From: DATGMP01 sp035293565
GTDB taxonomy: Bacteria; Pseudomonadota; Alphaproteobacteria; BOG-932; Roseiterribacteraceae
Direction of reading: 5' to 3'
Assembly: GCA_035293565.1 (NCBI GenBank)
Contig: DATGMP010000101.1
Coordinates: forward strand, 1-64,000
Length of the DNA: 64,000 nt
Shown piece after piece: positions 25,005 to 32,024 of this stretch. The translations under genes and the position numbers were made by a program. The notes beneath the pieces are model-generated. The model did no database searches and was not told the origin of the DNA. It saw nothing but the letters and a program-made list of their open reading frames with translations. Positions within the stretch are counted from its first letter, which is position 1. Every line of letters starts with the position of its first letter.

Positions 25005-26447
25005 ATGGTGAGTATTTCATCTGCGGCCACCGACCATGCGCCGCTCAAACGTCCGCCCATGATGAGTGGCGGCGGCGGCCTATTGGGCCACGCGTTGGAA
25101 TTCGCCAAAGATCCGGATGGATTGATGGAGCGCGGCTATCGCGAGCATGGACCGGTCTTCTCCTTCCGCCTCGGTATCCGCACCTTCGACGTGCTGATCG
25201 GGCCGGAATTCAACAAGCTCTTCTGGGAGCAAACCGACAAGGCTCTCGACATGGCCCGCGGAATGCAGTTCCTGCGGCCGCTCTTCTCGAAGAAATTCTG
25301 GATTTGGGCGGGCCACAAGGAATATCTGCGGCAGCGCGCCGTCGTGTTCCCGAAATTCAAAGTCGGCGAGATGAAGCGCTATTCCGGCGTGATGACCGAA
25401 GAGGTCGCGCGCCTGATGCGGGCAATGGGGGAAGAGGGCGAGTTCGATATCGCGCCGTCGATCGGCCCCACAATTATGTACATTGCCGCCCACGCCTTCC
25501 TCGGCCGCGCGTTCCGCGAGAAATTCTCGCAGAAGTACTTCGACATGTTCCGCGAGTTTTCGCTGGGCATCGAGGGGCTGCTGCCGCTCTGGCTGCACTG
25601 GCTGCCTTTGAAGCATCTGCGCCGCGGCCGGGCAGGCAAGCGCTTCTTCCGCCGCGAGCTCGGATCCTGGATCCGCGAGCGCCGCGCTCGCCCGGTCGAT
25701 CCGCCTGATTTCTTCCAGGAGATGCTGGCCGCGAAATACGAGGACGGAACGCCGGTGCCGGACGACGTCATCTTCCAGCTGATCATGTTCATGACCTGGG
25801 CTGGGCACGAGACGACGACCGCTCAGACCACCTGGGCTCTCACCGACATGCTCAAAAGTCCCGAGTGGTTCGCGAAAGTCCGCGACGAAGTCGACGCCGT
25901 GCTGGGCGACACGCCGCCCGAGGCGATCACCTGGCAGCAGCTGGGCCAGCTCAAGATTATCGACATGGTGGTGCGCGAATCCGAGCGCATCCACCCGATA
26001 GCCACCTTCCTGCAGCGGGTCGCCAATGAGGACATCATCGTCGGCGGCTATCGAATTCCCGAGCGCGATCGCGTCGTCATCGTGCCGCGCCTATCCCATC
26101 TGGATGAGCGCGAGTTCCCCGAAGCCCAGCAATTCCGCCCTGATCGCTTCGATCCGGCCGGCGAATGCCCGGCCAATATGGACAGCTTGATCGGGTTCGG
26201 CGGCGGGCTCCATCGCTGCCTCGGCGTCAATTTCGCCCGGCTGGAGATGAAGACCATCATCGCGATGCTGGTGCAGCGCTACGAGCTCGAACTTCTGGAT
26301 CCGGCCGTGAAGGTGAAAGGCATGACCACGCCCTGGCCGCGATCGCCCTGCCGCCTCGCCTGGCGCCGGCGCGCGGCACAGCCCAAGTCGGCGGCGGCCG
26401 CGCCGATCTCGAAGGCAGCTGTCGACCGTTGCCCGGTGGCACACTGA
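25005..26447 (+). CDS. Cytochrome P450
   Basis: A 480-residue heme monooxygenase without a membrane anchor. The heme-ligand cysteine is Cys405 in FGGGLHRCLGVNFARLE, the I-helix has AGHETTTA near residue 267 with the acid-alcohol pair intact, and the K-helix ExxR is VRESERIHP. The overall pattern and the FGGGLHRCLG signature place it near the CYP51-like group of bacterial P450s, so a sterol or long-chain lipid is a fair guess. GGAG lies seven bases before the ATG at 25005; the open frame extends upstream to 24912 but without a ribosome site. It needs ferredoxin and reductase partners that are not seen here. Confidence 0.93.
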   Translation: MVSISSAATDHAPLKRPPMMSGGGGLLGHALEFAKDPDGLMERGYREHGPVFSFRLGIRTFDVLIGPEFNKLFWEQTDKALDMARGMQFLRPLFSKKFWIWAGHKEYLRQRAVVFPKFKVGEMKRYSGVMTEEVARLMRAMGEEGEFDIAPSIGPTIMYIAAHAFLGRAFREKFSQKYFDMFREFSLGIEGLLPLWLHWLPLKHLRRGRAGKRFFRRELGSWIRERRARPVDPPDFFQEMLAAKYEDGTPVPDDVIFQLIMFMTWAGHETTTAQTTWALTDMLKSPEWFAKVRDEVDAVLGDTPPEAITWQQLGQLKIIDMVVRESERIHPIATFLQRVANEDIIVGGYRIPERDRVVIVPRLSHLDEREFPEAQQFRPDRFDPAGECPANMDSLIGFGGGLHRCLGVNFARLEMKTIIAMLVQRYELELLDPAVKVKGMTTPWPRSPCRLAWRRRAAQPKSAAAAPISKAAVDRCPVAH

Positions 26448-26490
26448 GCGAAGGCCGGACTGCCGCACTATCGGCCCGGCATACAGGGAT

Positions 26491-26526
26491 GAGAAATGGG
26501 GACAGCGACTGCTGCCCCCTTTTCTC
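26491..26526. terminator. Bidirectional terminator-like hairpin between convergent genes
   Basis: A long imperfect inverted repeat: GAGAAA pairs with TTTCTC (26491-26496 with 26521-26526), GGGG with CCCC, and CAGC with GCTG around a GACT loop, with two mismatches. The T run TTTTCTC on the plus strand fits termination of the P450 transcript. The symmetrical A/T ends let it serve the leftward gene as well. Confidence 0.7.
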
Positions 26527-26549
26527 AAGGACTCTCTCTGTTTGTGCAA

Positions 26550-27134
26550 TTACTTCCGACGGCGCCGCATTACCCCCAGCGCCGCCAAGCCCGCGCCGAA
26601 CAGCGAAATCGTCATCGGCTCCGGCGACGACGGAGGCGTCGGGATGACTTGCGGCGAGAAGAAGGTGGCGGTTATGCCGATGCCCGTATTGGCGCCGCCC
26701 ACCTGATTCAAGCTGAAAGCCTCGTCGGCCGTCAGCGACGCCGGCCCCGTGAAATCGCTTCCCGGGGCAAAGGTGCCGAGCACGACGAAGCTCAACGTAT
26801 GAGTTGCTGCGTTGAAACTCGGCGCAGCAAGAAGGCTGCTGGCGGTGAAGCTGCCGACGGTCGCGCTGCTGAAATCGAACGAGGAAATCGACGCTAGGTC
26901 GAAGGCCGAATCGCTCTGCGTCACGGTCAATCCCGAAAAATCTCCGGTGCCCCCGCCGAGGGTGAAGCTCGCGGGACTCAACGTGAAGCTCGTCGTCGTC
27001 GACAAATCGCTTGTCGTGTTCGTCAACGCGGAAAGAACAAGTGAACCCGACGTGAATGGTCCGGCAAATGCCACAGCTGAGGCGCCTAGCGTTAACGCTA
27101 CTGCCAGAGCCGAGCCCTTGAGAAGCGGTGTCAT
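26550..27134 (-). CDS. PEP-CTERM sorting domain protein
   Basis: A 194-residue exported surface protein. It has an N-terminal signal peptide (LLKGSALAVALTLGASAVAFA) and a C-terminal exosortase signal: SPEP, the hydrophobic helix MTISLFGAGLAALGVM, and an RRRRK tail. The mature part is low in charge and rich in Ser, Thr, Gly and Phe, typical of PEP-CTERM proteins. Exosortase would cleave near the PEP site and anchor or release the protein at the envelope. The start at 27134 follows a sigma-54 promoter at 27176-27191. No exosortase lies in the window. Mature-domain function unknown. Confidence 0.85.
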   Translation of the reverse strand: MTPLLKGSALAVALTLGASAVAFAGPFTSGSLVLSALTNTTSDLSTTTSFTLSPASFTLGGGTGDFSGLTVTQSDSAFDLASISSFDFSSATVGSFTASSLLAAPSFNAATHTLSFVVLGTFAPGSDFTGPASLTADEAFSLNQVGGANTGIGITATFFSPQVIPTPPSSPEPMTISLFGAGLAALGVMRRRRK

Positions 27135-27175
27135 GAAGTGTGCTCCATATGGAAGTGGTTCCCCCGCCCTTTCCA

Positions 27176-27191
27176 AGCAAAGACCATGCCA
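27176..27191 (-). promoter_or_regulatory. Sigma-54-type promoter of the first PEP-CTERM gene
   Basis: On the minus strand TGGCATG, GTCT, TTGCT. This differs from the RpoN consensus at one base (T for C in TGGCAC) and has the GG and GC dinucleotides ten bases apart. Transcription would begin near 27165, about 30 bases before the ATG at 27134. Confidence 0.75.
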
Positions 27192-27337
27192 CTCTCGTTA
27201 AAATTCGATCTATGTAATTGATATAGCATAAAAATATAATCTTGTCACCGATAGAGCTGTTAAATGGAACCCACCGCTTTGTATAGTTAAAAAAGACACC
27301 ATTTCGGTGGAATTTTCGGTTCGGATAACGCGCAAAA

Positions 27338-27358
27338 ATTGTCACAGCTCGTGACAAT
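27338..27358. promoter_or_regulatory. Palindromic operator or activator site
   Basis: A perfect dyad of 8-base arms around a 5-base centre: ATTGTCAC, AGCTC, GTGACAAT. A further half site TTGTCAC is at 27242-27248. The dyad lies about 150-160 bases upstream of the sigma-54 promoter at 27176-27191, the distance expected for an enhancer-binding activator. Confidence 0.5.
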
Positions 27359-28012
27359 TATCACGAGAAGATCCCCAAAAGAGTGCTGGCAAGCCTGCCG
27401 ATTTCGAGTGCGGCGCGCCCGAACACCGTGCTCGGGACTCGCGCCGGCCGACAATGTGGTCGGACGCAGCCTCCTGCCGGTGATCCGTATGCAATGACTG
27501 ATTTCGGAGCCGCCGACCCGAGAGCCCGACCTTCAGCCGGGAGGAATCCTTCAACTGCGAGACGGCGCTTGAACCGACTCGGCGTGTTGTGATTCGATAA
27601 AACCAGTCAGGTCAGGCGGTTGAATAGGTTGGTTAACGTTGGGCTTTATCATTTGCGAATTCCAGGCGCGCGCAGAGGGTCCGTGTATAGAATCTGTATA
27701 CGTTCCGATTGAACGTCCCTCGCGTTCATCTATACTGATTCGCACGGAAAGCGGTTCCGATTGAGAATCGCTCAGTCAGGCCGGCCGGATTCCAGGCATC
27801 TGCGGCTTACCCTTAGACTTGCCATAAAGCTGCTACCCAGAGGAGAGGACTGGGGTGTCTACGCGAATTATTTGACCCGAAGGGATATTCCCGCGCCTAA
27901 TCCCAAAGGGATATTGTTGTGACTAAGGTAAGACTTTTAATTTTTGCAGTAATTTGTTAGGTTTATCCTGTGCAGATGTGCTGGCGATGCGGTTAACGAT
28001 CAGGGGGTCTTC
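27359..28012. other. Gene-poor, AT-richer intergenic region with short repeats
   Basis: No convincing coding frame was found. The stretch contains an 11-base direct repeat GTTCCGATTGA at 27702-27712 and 27754-27764, a GTATA/TATAC dyad at 27685-27701, and a 10-base direct repeat AAGGGATATT at 27880-27889 and 27906-27915. Base composition is visibly lower in GC than the surrounding genes. It probably holds the control region of the gene at 28013. Confidence 0.45.
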
Positions 28013-28360
28013 GTGAAAGCATATCTTGAGATTTCATCTGCGGTTATCCGTATCTTTCCCGATCATGCAAGTTATGGCGATGTTTTCGATTTCGCTTTAT
28101 TTGTGGTCGGAGACGAAGATACTGCCATTCTGAAGGGGCTGCGGATGGACGACCGTCGCTTCACTGTCCATCACAAACGCGCCATCATCCATTGTTTGAA
28201 GCGCCATGGTTTTGCGCGAGCGAGCTGGGATCGATATCGCGTCGTGGGCGGCGTGCGGGAAAAGCGAAAATTCACGCTCGAGCTGAATTCTCTCGATTTC
28301 CAGGCGTCTCATTTGGCGCTGGACGCCAAGAAGGAATCCCAGTCGATCGCCGCCGCCTGA
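28013..28360 (+). CDS. Hypothetical protein, AT-richer gene
   Basis: A 115-residue protein from a GTG start preceded by AGGGGG. An N-terminal beta-rich part (YLEISSAVIRIFPDHASYG, FDFALFVVGDED) is followed by a helical middle (VHHKRAIIHCLKRHGFARASWDRYR) and another strand region. Family not recognised. Codon use is less GC-biased than in its neighbours, suggesting that it may be acquired. It stands alone between a long regulatory gap and the convergent P450 gene. Confidence 0.55.
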   Translation: MKAYLEISSAVIRIFPDHASYGDVFDFALFVVGDEDTAILKGLRMDDRRFTVHHKRAIIHCLKRHGFARASWDRYRVVGGVREKRKFTLELNSLDFQASHLALDAKKESQSIAAA

Positions 28361-28445
28361 AGTGAATGGCGGTGTCAGCTCCGGGCGCCGCTCGGCAGCT
28401 CAGGCGACATTCTCGTGAAGGGCTGGCCGTATTCAGCAATAGGCG

Positions 28446-29813
28446 TCATGCATGCTGACCGGCGCGAACAGGTTCTTTCAATGAAGCCTCAGGGTCTGCG
28501 GCCGCCGATTTGATCGGGCGGACCGTTCCCCACATCCGGTTGGCCGGGTAAATGCCAAACCCATATTTCAGCCGCACGTCCTCCGACTGAAAGCGGATGT
28601 CAAAATTCTGGATAATCGATGCGACGGCAAGGGGCGCCACGATCCGGGCAAGGGAATTTCCGAGGCAGGTGCGGGGCCCTAAGCCGAAAGGCAACAAGGC
28701 GTGGGGGCAGGCATTGCGCTGCTCGTGCCGCTCAGGGATGAAGGCGTCGGGATTCTCCCAATGATCCGGATGGCGGTGCGCCGCATAGCGGATCATCGCG
28801 AAGTGCGATTTGGCGGGAAAGGCATAGCCGTCGATCTCGATCGGCTGTTCGGCGTATCGAAGCGAGCCCCAAAAGGACGGATAATACCGCAGCACCTCAT
28901 CTATAATCATTCCGAGATAGGGCAGGCTGCGAAGATCCTGTGCTGTCGGAGACCGACTTCCGAGAACCGAGTTCAGCTCGATGCGAAGCTTTCGAAGCAT
29001 CTCGGGACGGGTCGACAGGAAAAACAAACCCCAAAGGATCGTGAGCGTCACAGCCGGCGTGCCGAAATAGGCTGACAGGATCTGGGACTTGATCTCCTCG
29101 TCGGTATGCGGACGGTTCGTGGTGAGATTGGGTGTGTCCAGCAGGACTCGCAGCATATCGGGATAATGGTCCCCCGACATCCGACGGGCGGAAATGATGC
29201 GGTCCATGATCGCGTGATATCGCGCCTTGATCCGCTGGAATTTCAAGTTTGAAGGGGTCGGGATCCAATAGGGCGTAAGCGTGGTGAACATCGTCTCGGA
29301 GAAGGTCGTCGCCTCGACGATCCACCCCAACTCATCATCCTCGAACCGGGTAGAGAACAGAGCGGCGGCCCCGAAGTCCAAGACCATCCTCTGCAGCTCG
29401 GCATAAAGGTCGCGCGGCGTCTCGGGCCCCGCCCCCCAGCGCGACAGCATCCTGTCGATGCAGCCGGGCAACCTTTCGCTCACGCGGATCGAGCTTTCCA
29501 TCGTGAAGGCCGGATTGAGGACACGGCGCTTCGCTTTCCACTCGTTCCCGCCAAGGTCGTTGTAGACGCCGTTACCCATGAAATAGTCCGCCTTGGGAAT
29601 CAGGTGAGGCGGCTTTCGTGTGGCGCATTCCTCGCGAGCCGACACGGCTTTGATGTGATCGGGCTTTCTCAGACAGAAGATTTTGAGGGGCACCGGCAGG
29701 ACCAGCTGAAACACATCGCCGTGGGTCTCGAACGCCGGTATCACACGGCTGACGATGTGATTCAGGGAGATTTCCCGAGGAATCAAAAGCATCTTCGGTA
29801 TGGGTTTTGCCAT
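28446..29813 (-). CDS. Cytochrome P450 with altered I-helix
   Basis: A 455-residue P450. The heme cysteine is Cys383 in FGLGPRTCLGNSLAR, and the K-helix ExxR is IDEVLRYYP. The I-helix reads SAYFGTPAVTLT (about residue 269), so the usual acid-alcohol pair (Asp/Glu then Thr) is replaced by Pro-Ala. This pair delivers protons for O2 cleavage, so the enzyme may use peroxide or carry out a different reaction; that is inference. I start at the ATG at 29813 (MAKPIPKMLLIP), with AGAGGG upstream. It lies between the two PEP-CTERM genes, with an N-terminus that could be weakly membrane associated. Confidence 0.88.
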   Translation of the reverse strand: MAKPIPKMLLIPREISLNHIVSRVIPAFETHGDVFQLVLPVPLKIFCLRKPDHIKAVSAREECATRKPPHLIPKADYFMGNGVYNDLGGNEWKAKRRVLNPAFTMESSIRVSERLPGCIDRMLSRWGAGPETPRDLYAELQRMVLDFGAAALFSTRFEDDELGWIVEATTFSETMFTTLTPYWIPTPSNLKFQRIKARYHAIMDRIISARRMSGDHYPDMLRVLLDTPNLTTNRPHTDEEIKSQILSAYFGTPAVTLTILWGLFFLSTRPEMLRKLRIELNSVLGSRSPTAQDLRSLPYLGMIIDEVLRYYPSFWGSLRYAEQPIEIDGYAFPAKSHFAMIRYAAHRHPDHWENPDAFIPERHEQRNACPHALLPFGLGPRTCLGNSLARIVAPLAVASIIQNFDIRFQSEDVRLKYGFGIYPANRMWGTVRPIKSAAADPEASLKEPVRAGQHA

Positions 29814-29983
29814 GATCGCCCTCTTGGAGAATTTGTCGTGACGCCGCCGCCTGGCGTAACTGCCCGCCCGTCGCACCAAAGTCGCAGCCGGCGCGAAGCC
29901 ACCGCTATCCTATAGCATCCCTCCCGGAGTACAGCATTCAAGCCGTTAACCGGCTCTTAAGGCAACATCCCCACAGGCGCACG

Positions 29984-30011
29984 AAAAAGGCGCCCGCTTA
30001 GAGCGGGCGCC
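29984..30011 (-). terminator. Rho-independent terminator
   Basis: On the minus strand a perfect 10-bp stem GGCGCCCGCT/AGCGGGCGCC with a 3-base loop is followed by five T. It lies about 50 bases past the stop codon of the PEP-CTERM gene 30064-30876 and ends its transcript. Confidence 0.88.
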
Positions 30012-30063
30012 TTCAAGATCGGATCTTCGCGGGCTCCGGCGGCGCCGGAGCCCAGCAGGTTAT

Positions 30064-30876
30064 TTACGCGCGATTCCGCCGCTTGCGAGCGAAGCCGCCC
30101 AGAGCCGCCAGACCAGCACCGAGGAGGCCGAGCGAAGCCGGCTCGGGCACGGGCGGGAGGAACGTAAGGCTGGCGTCGCCCGCCGTGATCAAAATTTCGT
30201 TCGCGTTCGGAAACGAAACCTGATTGGGCGTATTGTTGGCGGAAATAAACGACAGATTGAGCACATCCGGCGCCTCGAAGAAGCTGCTCGGACCGGTCGG
30301 GAACAGTTGATTGAACGTCAGGGTAACGTTCGCAGTGGCGAAGCTGCCGCCGGGCCCGCCATCGAATACGGTCACGATGTCCGTTCCAGCGGTAAGGCTG
30401 CCGTTCGCAAGCGCGATGGCGCCGCCGAGACCCGTCACAGTGGCGCCGGTGGGCGAGGGCGCTACACTGAAGGTCGCGGGTGTGCCCGGGGTCGACGTCG
30501 GCGCGATATACATGGTGTAGGTGAGCGACGTGAAACTTCCCGTCTGAAGACCGGGCCCAATCGGCCCGCTCTGGTGGCCTGCGCCCGAATACGCAATGTA
30601 CAGAGCGTAGTTGGGGCCGAGATTCGGAAGCGTCACCGAGCTCCCGCCATTGGTGAAGCTCACCAGATTCATCAGGCCCGACTCGGTGAAGTCGCCATTA
30701 TTCTGCACGATAATGTCATCATAGTCGGTCATGGTCCCGACGTCGGCCGTGAAGGCACCGTCCGCTGCGGCAACCAGGGCCTTCGGGTCCCAGGTAAATG
30801 AGAGTGGAGCGGCCATGGCCGAACTCGCCAGCAGTGCGCCCGCAATCGCCCCGCTCAAACCCAATTTCATCTTCAT
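30064..30876 (-). CDS. PEP-CTERM sorting domain protein
   Basis: A 270-residue exported protein. The signal peptide has the core LSGAIAGALLASSAMA (cleavage near residue 22). The C-terminus has PVPEPASLGLLGAGLAALGGF and an RKRRNRA tail, a classical exosortase signal. The mature part is Thr, Ser, Gly and Asn rich and begins LSFTWDPKALVAAADGAFTADVG. This start and the later SFFEAPDVLNLSF type segment recall flocculation-associated PepA proteins, but I am not certain. It has a sigma-54-type promoter upstream and its own strong terminator, so it is a single-gene unit. Confidence 0.87.
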   Translation of the reverse strand: MKMKLGLSGAIAGALLASSAMAAPLSFTWDPKALVAAADGAFTADVGTMTDYDDIIVQNNGDFTESGLMNLVSFTNGGSSVTLPNLGPNYALYIAYSGAGHQSGPIGPGLQTGSFTSLTYTMYIAPTSTPGTPATFSVAPSPTGATVTGLGGAIALANGSLTAGTDIVTVFDGGPGGSFATANVTLTFNQLFPTGPSSFFEAPDVLNLSFISANNTPNQVSFPNANEILITAGDASLTFLPPVPEPASLGLLGAGLAALGGFARKRRNRA

Positions 30877-30951
30877 CTAAAGCTCCGTTTCTCAGAGACC
30901 AAAAATCCTTCGGGCGAGTGATCGTACGGACCTGCCCTCATGAAACTCATA

Positions 30952-30967
30952 AGCACATTCCATGCCA
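30952..30967 (-). promoter_or_regulatory. Sigma-54-type promoter of the second PEP-CTERM gene
   Basis: On the minus strand TGGCATG, GAAT, GTGCT: the GG and GC dinucleotides are ten bases apart, and the upstream TGGCATGG is identical to that before the first PEP-CTERM gene. The -12 part deviates at one base (GTGC for TTGC). The start would be about 65 bases before the ATG at 30876. Confidence 0.65.
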
Positions 30968-31126
30968 ACTTTTGGGAATCGCGCTATCTCAATCGATTAG
31001 GGGGCATATTAACAGTTATTGCCGTCCTAAAGCGACCGAGTTGTAAAGTTTTTTGACACCACTTCCTTTAATGGTTGAGCGCGAGGAAGCCACTTCCGGT
31101 GGCCGGCCTACACCCTTGCTTAACGA

Positions 31127-31996
31127 ATGAATGCTAATCTGGCCGATATGCCGAAAACTCTTTCGACCGGTGATCCCGCAACTCCGGCGCTTTGTGCCCC
31201 GGCTTCGGGCGCGCCTGGCAGCCGGGGGGATGCATTCATGCTCCGTGAGCGCTTCGATCGGTATTTCGAGATCGTTACCGCCAACACGCCGGAGTTGCTT
31301 CGCCAAGCGTACCGCATCCGTTACCAAGTCTATTGCGTCGAGCATCCGTTCGAAAAAAGCGCCGAGCATCCCGACCAGCTCGAGGTCGACGCTTTCGACG
31401 ACCGCGCCATTCACAGCCTGATCCTCCATCGCGCGACCGGCGACCCGGCCGGTACGGTTCGTCTCATCCGGCCGGACCCGCGTCGGCCCGAGGGCAGCTT
31501 TTCATTGCAGCAATTGGTCGAGCCCGGGCTCCTGGAGCGTGTCCCGGATTTTCCGATTCGATCGATGGCTGAAATCTCGCGATTCAGTATCTCCAAAACC
31601 TTCCGCCGCCGCGCCGGCGACACGCTCTATGGCGAGAATATACCCCAGACGCCGGAGGCGGATGAGGCCGGGCGCCGAAGCGGGCCGCTGATGCGTCTTG
31701 GACTGATGCAGGCGATCCTTTCGATGAGCCGGACGCTCGGCATTACACATTGGTGCGCCGTCATGGAGCCGACGCTGCTGCGCATCCTGGCCGCGACGGC
31801 CATCGAGTTCACGCCGATTGGGCCGAAGGTCGAGTATCATGGATTGCGCCAGCCCTGCTACGGCGATATAGGCAGCATCCTGACGCGGCTCAGAGCGTGC
31901 AACCCCGAGGTCTTTGATCTCGTTACCATCGGCGGCTCGCTCTGCGAGGGCATGGGCTGGATGAAGCCCGAGCCGCTCTGGCTGGAGGCTAGCTAG
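31127..31996 (+). CDS. PEP-CTERM/exosortase system-associated acyltransferase
   Basis: A 289-residue GNAT-fold protein related to acyl-homoserine-lactone synthases. Typical blocks are FDRYFEIVTANTPELLRQAYRIRYQVYCVEHPFE at about 42-75, DDRAIHSLILH, GTVRLIRPDP and AEISRFSISKTFRRR, as in the exosortase-associated N-acyltransferase family. It would transfer an acyl chain to an amine acceptor, giving for example an N-acyl amino acid. The first 37 residues are unconserved and a start at the Met of MLRERFDRYF is possible. It is the first gene of a rightward run with the ThiF-nitroreductase fusion, 28 bases apart, and is divergent from a PEP-CTERM gene. Confidence 0.85.
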   Translation: MNANLADMPKTLSTGDPATPALCAPASGAPGSRGDAFMLRERFDRYFEIVTANTPELLRQAYRIRYQVYCVEHPFEKSAEHPDQLEVDAFDDRAIHSLILHRATGDPAGTVRLIRPDPRRPEGSFSLQQLVEPGLLERVPDFPIRSMAEISRFSISKTFRRRAGDTLYGENIPQTPEADEAGRRSGPLMRLGLMQAILSMSRTLGITHWCAVMEPTLLRILAATAIEFTPIGPKVEYHGLRQPCYGDIGSILTRLRACNPEVFDLVTIGGSLCEGMGWMKPEPLWLEAS

Positions 31997-32024
31997 CAGC
32001 TAGCGAAAGATCGAGGGTGGGCGG

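Noticed and set aside
31098..31120. A sigma-54-like TGGCC...TTGC before the acyltransferase
   Set aside because: The GG and GC spacing is eleven bases at best and the -24 element is poor. I cannot support a promoter here.
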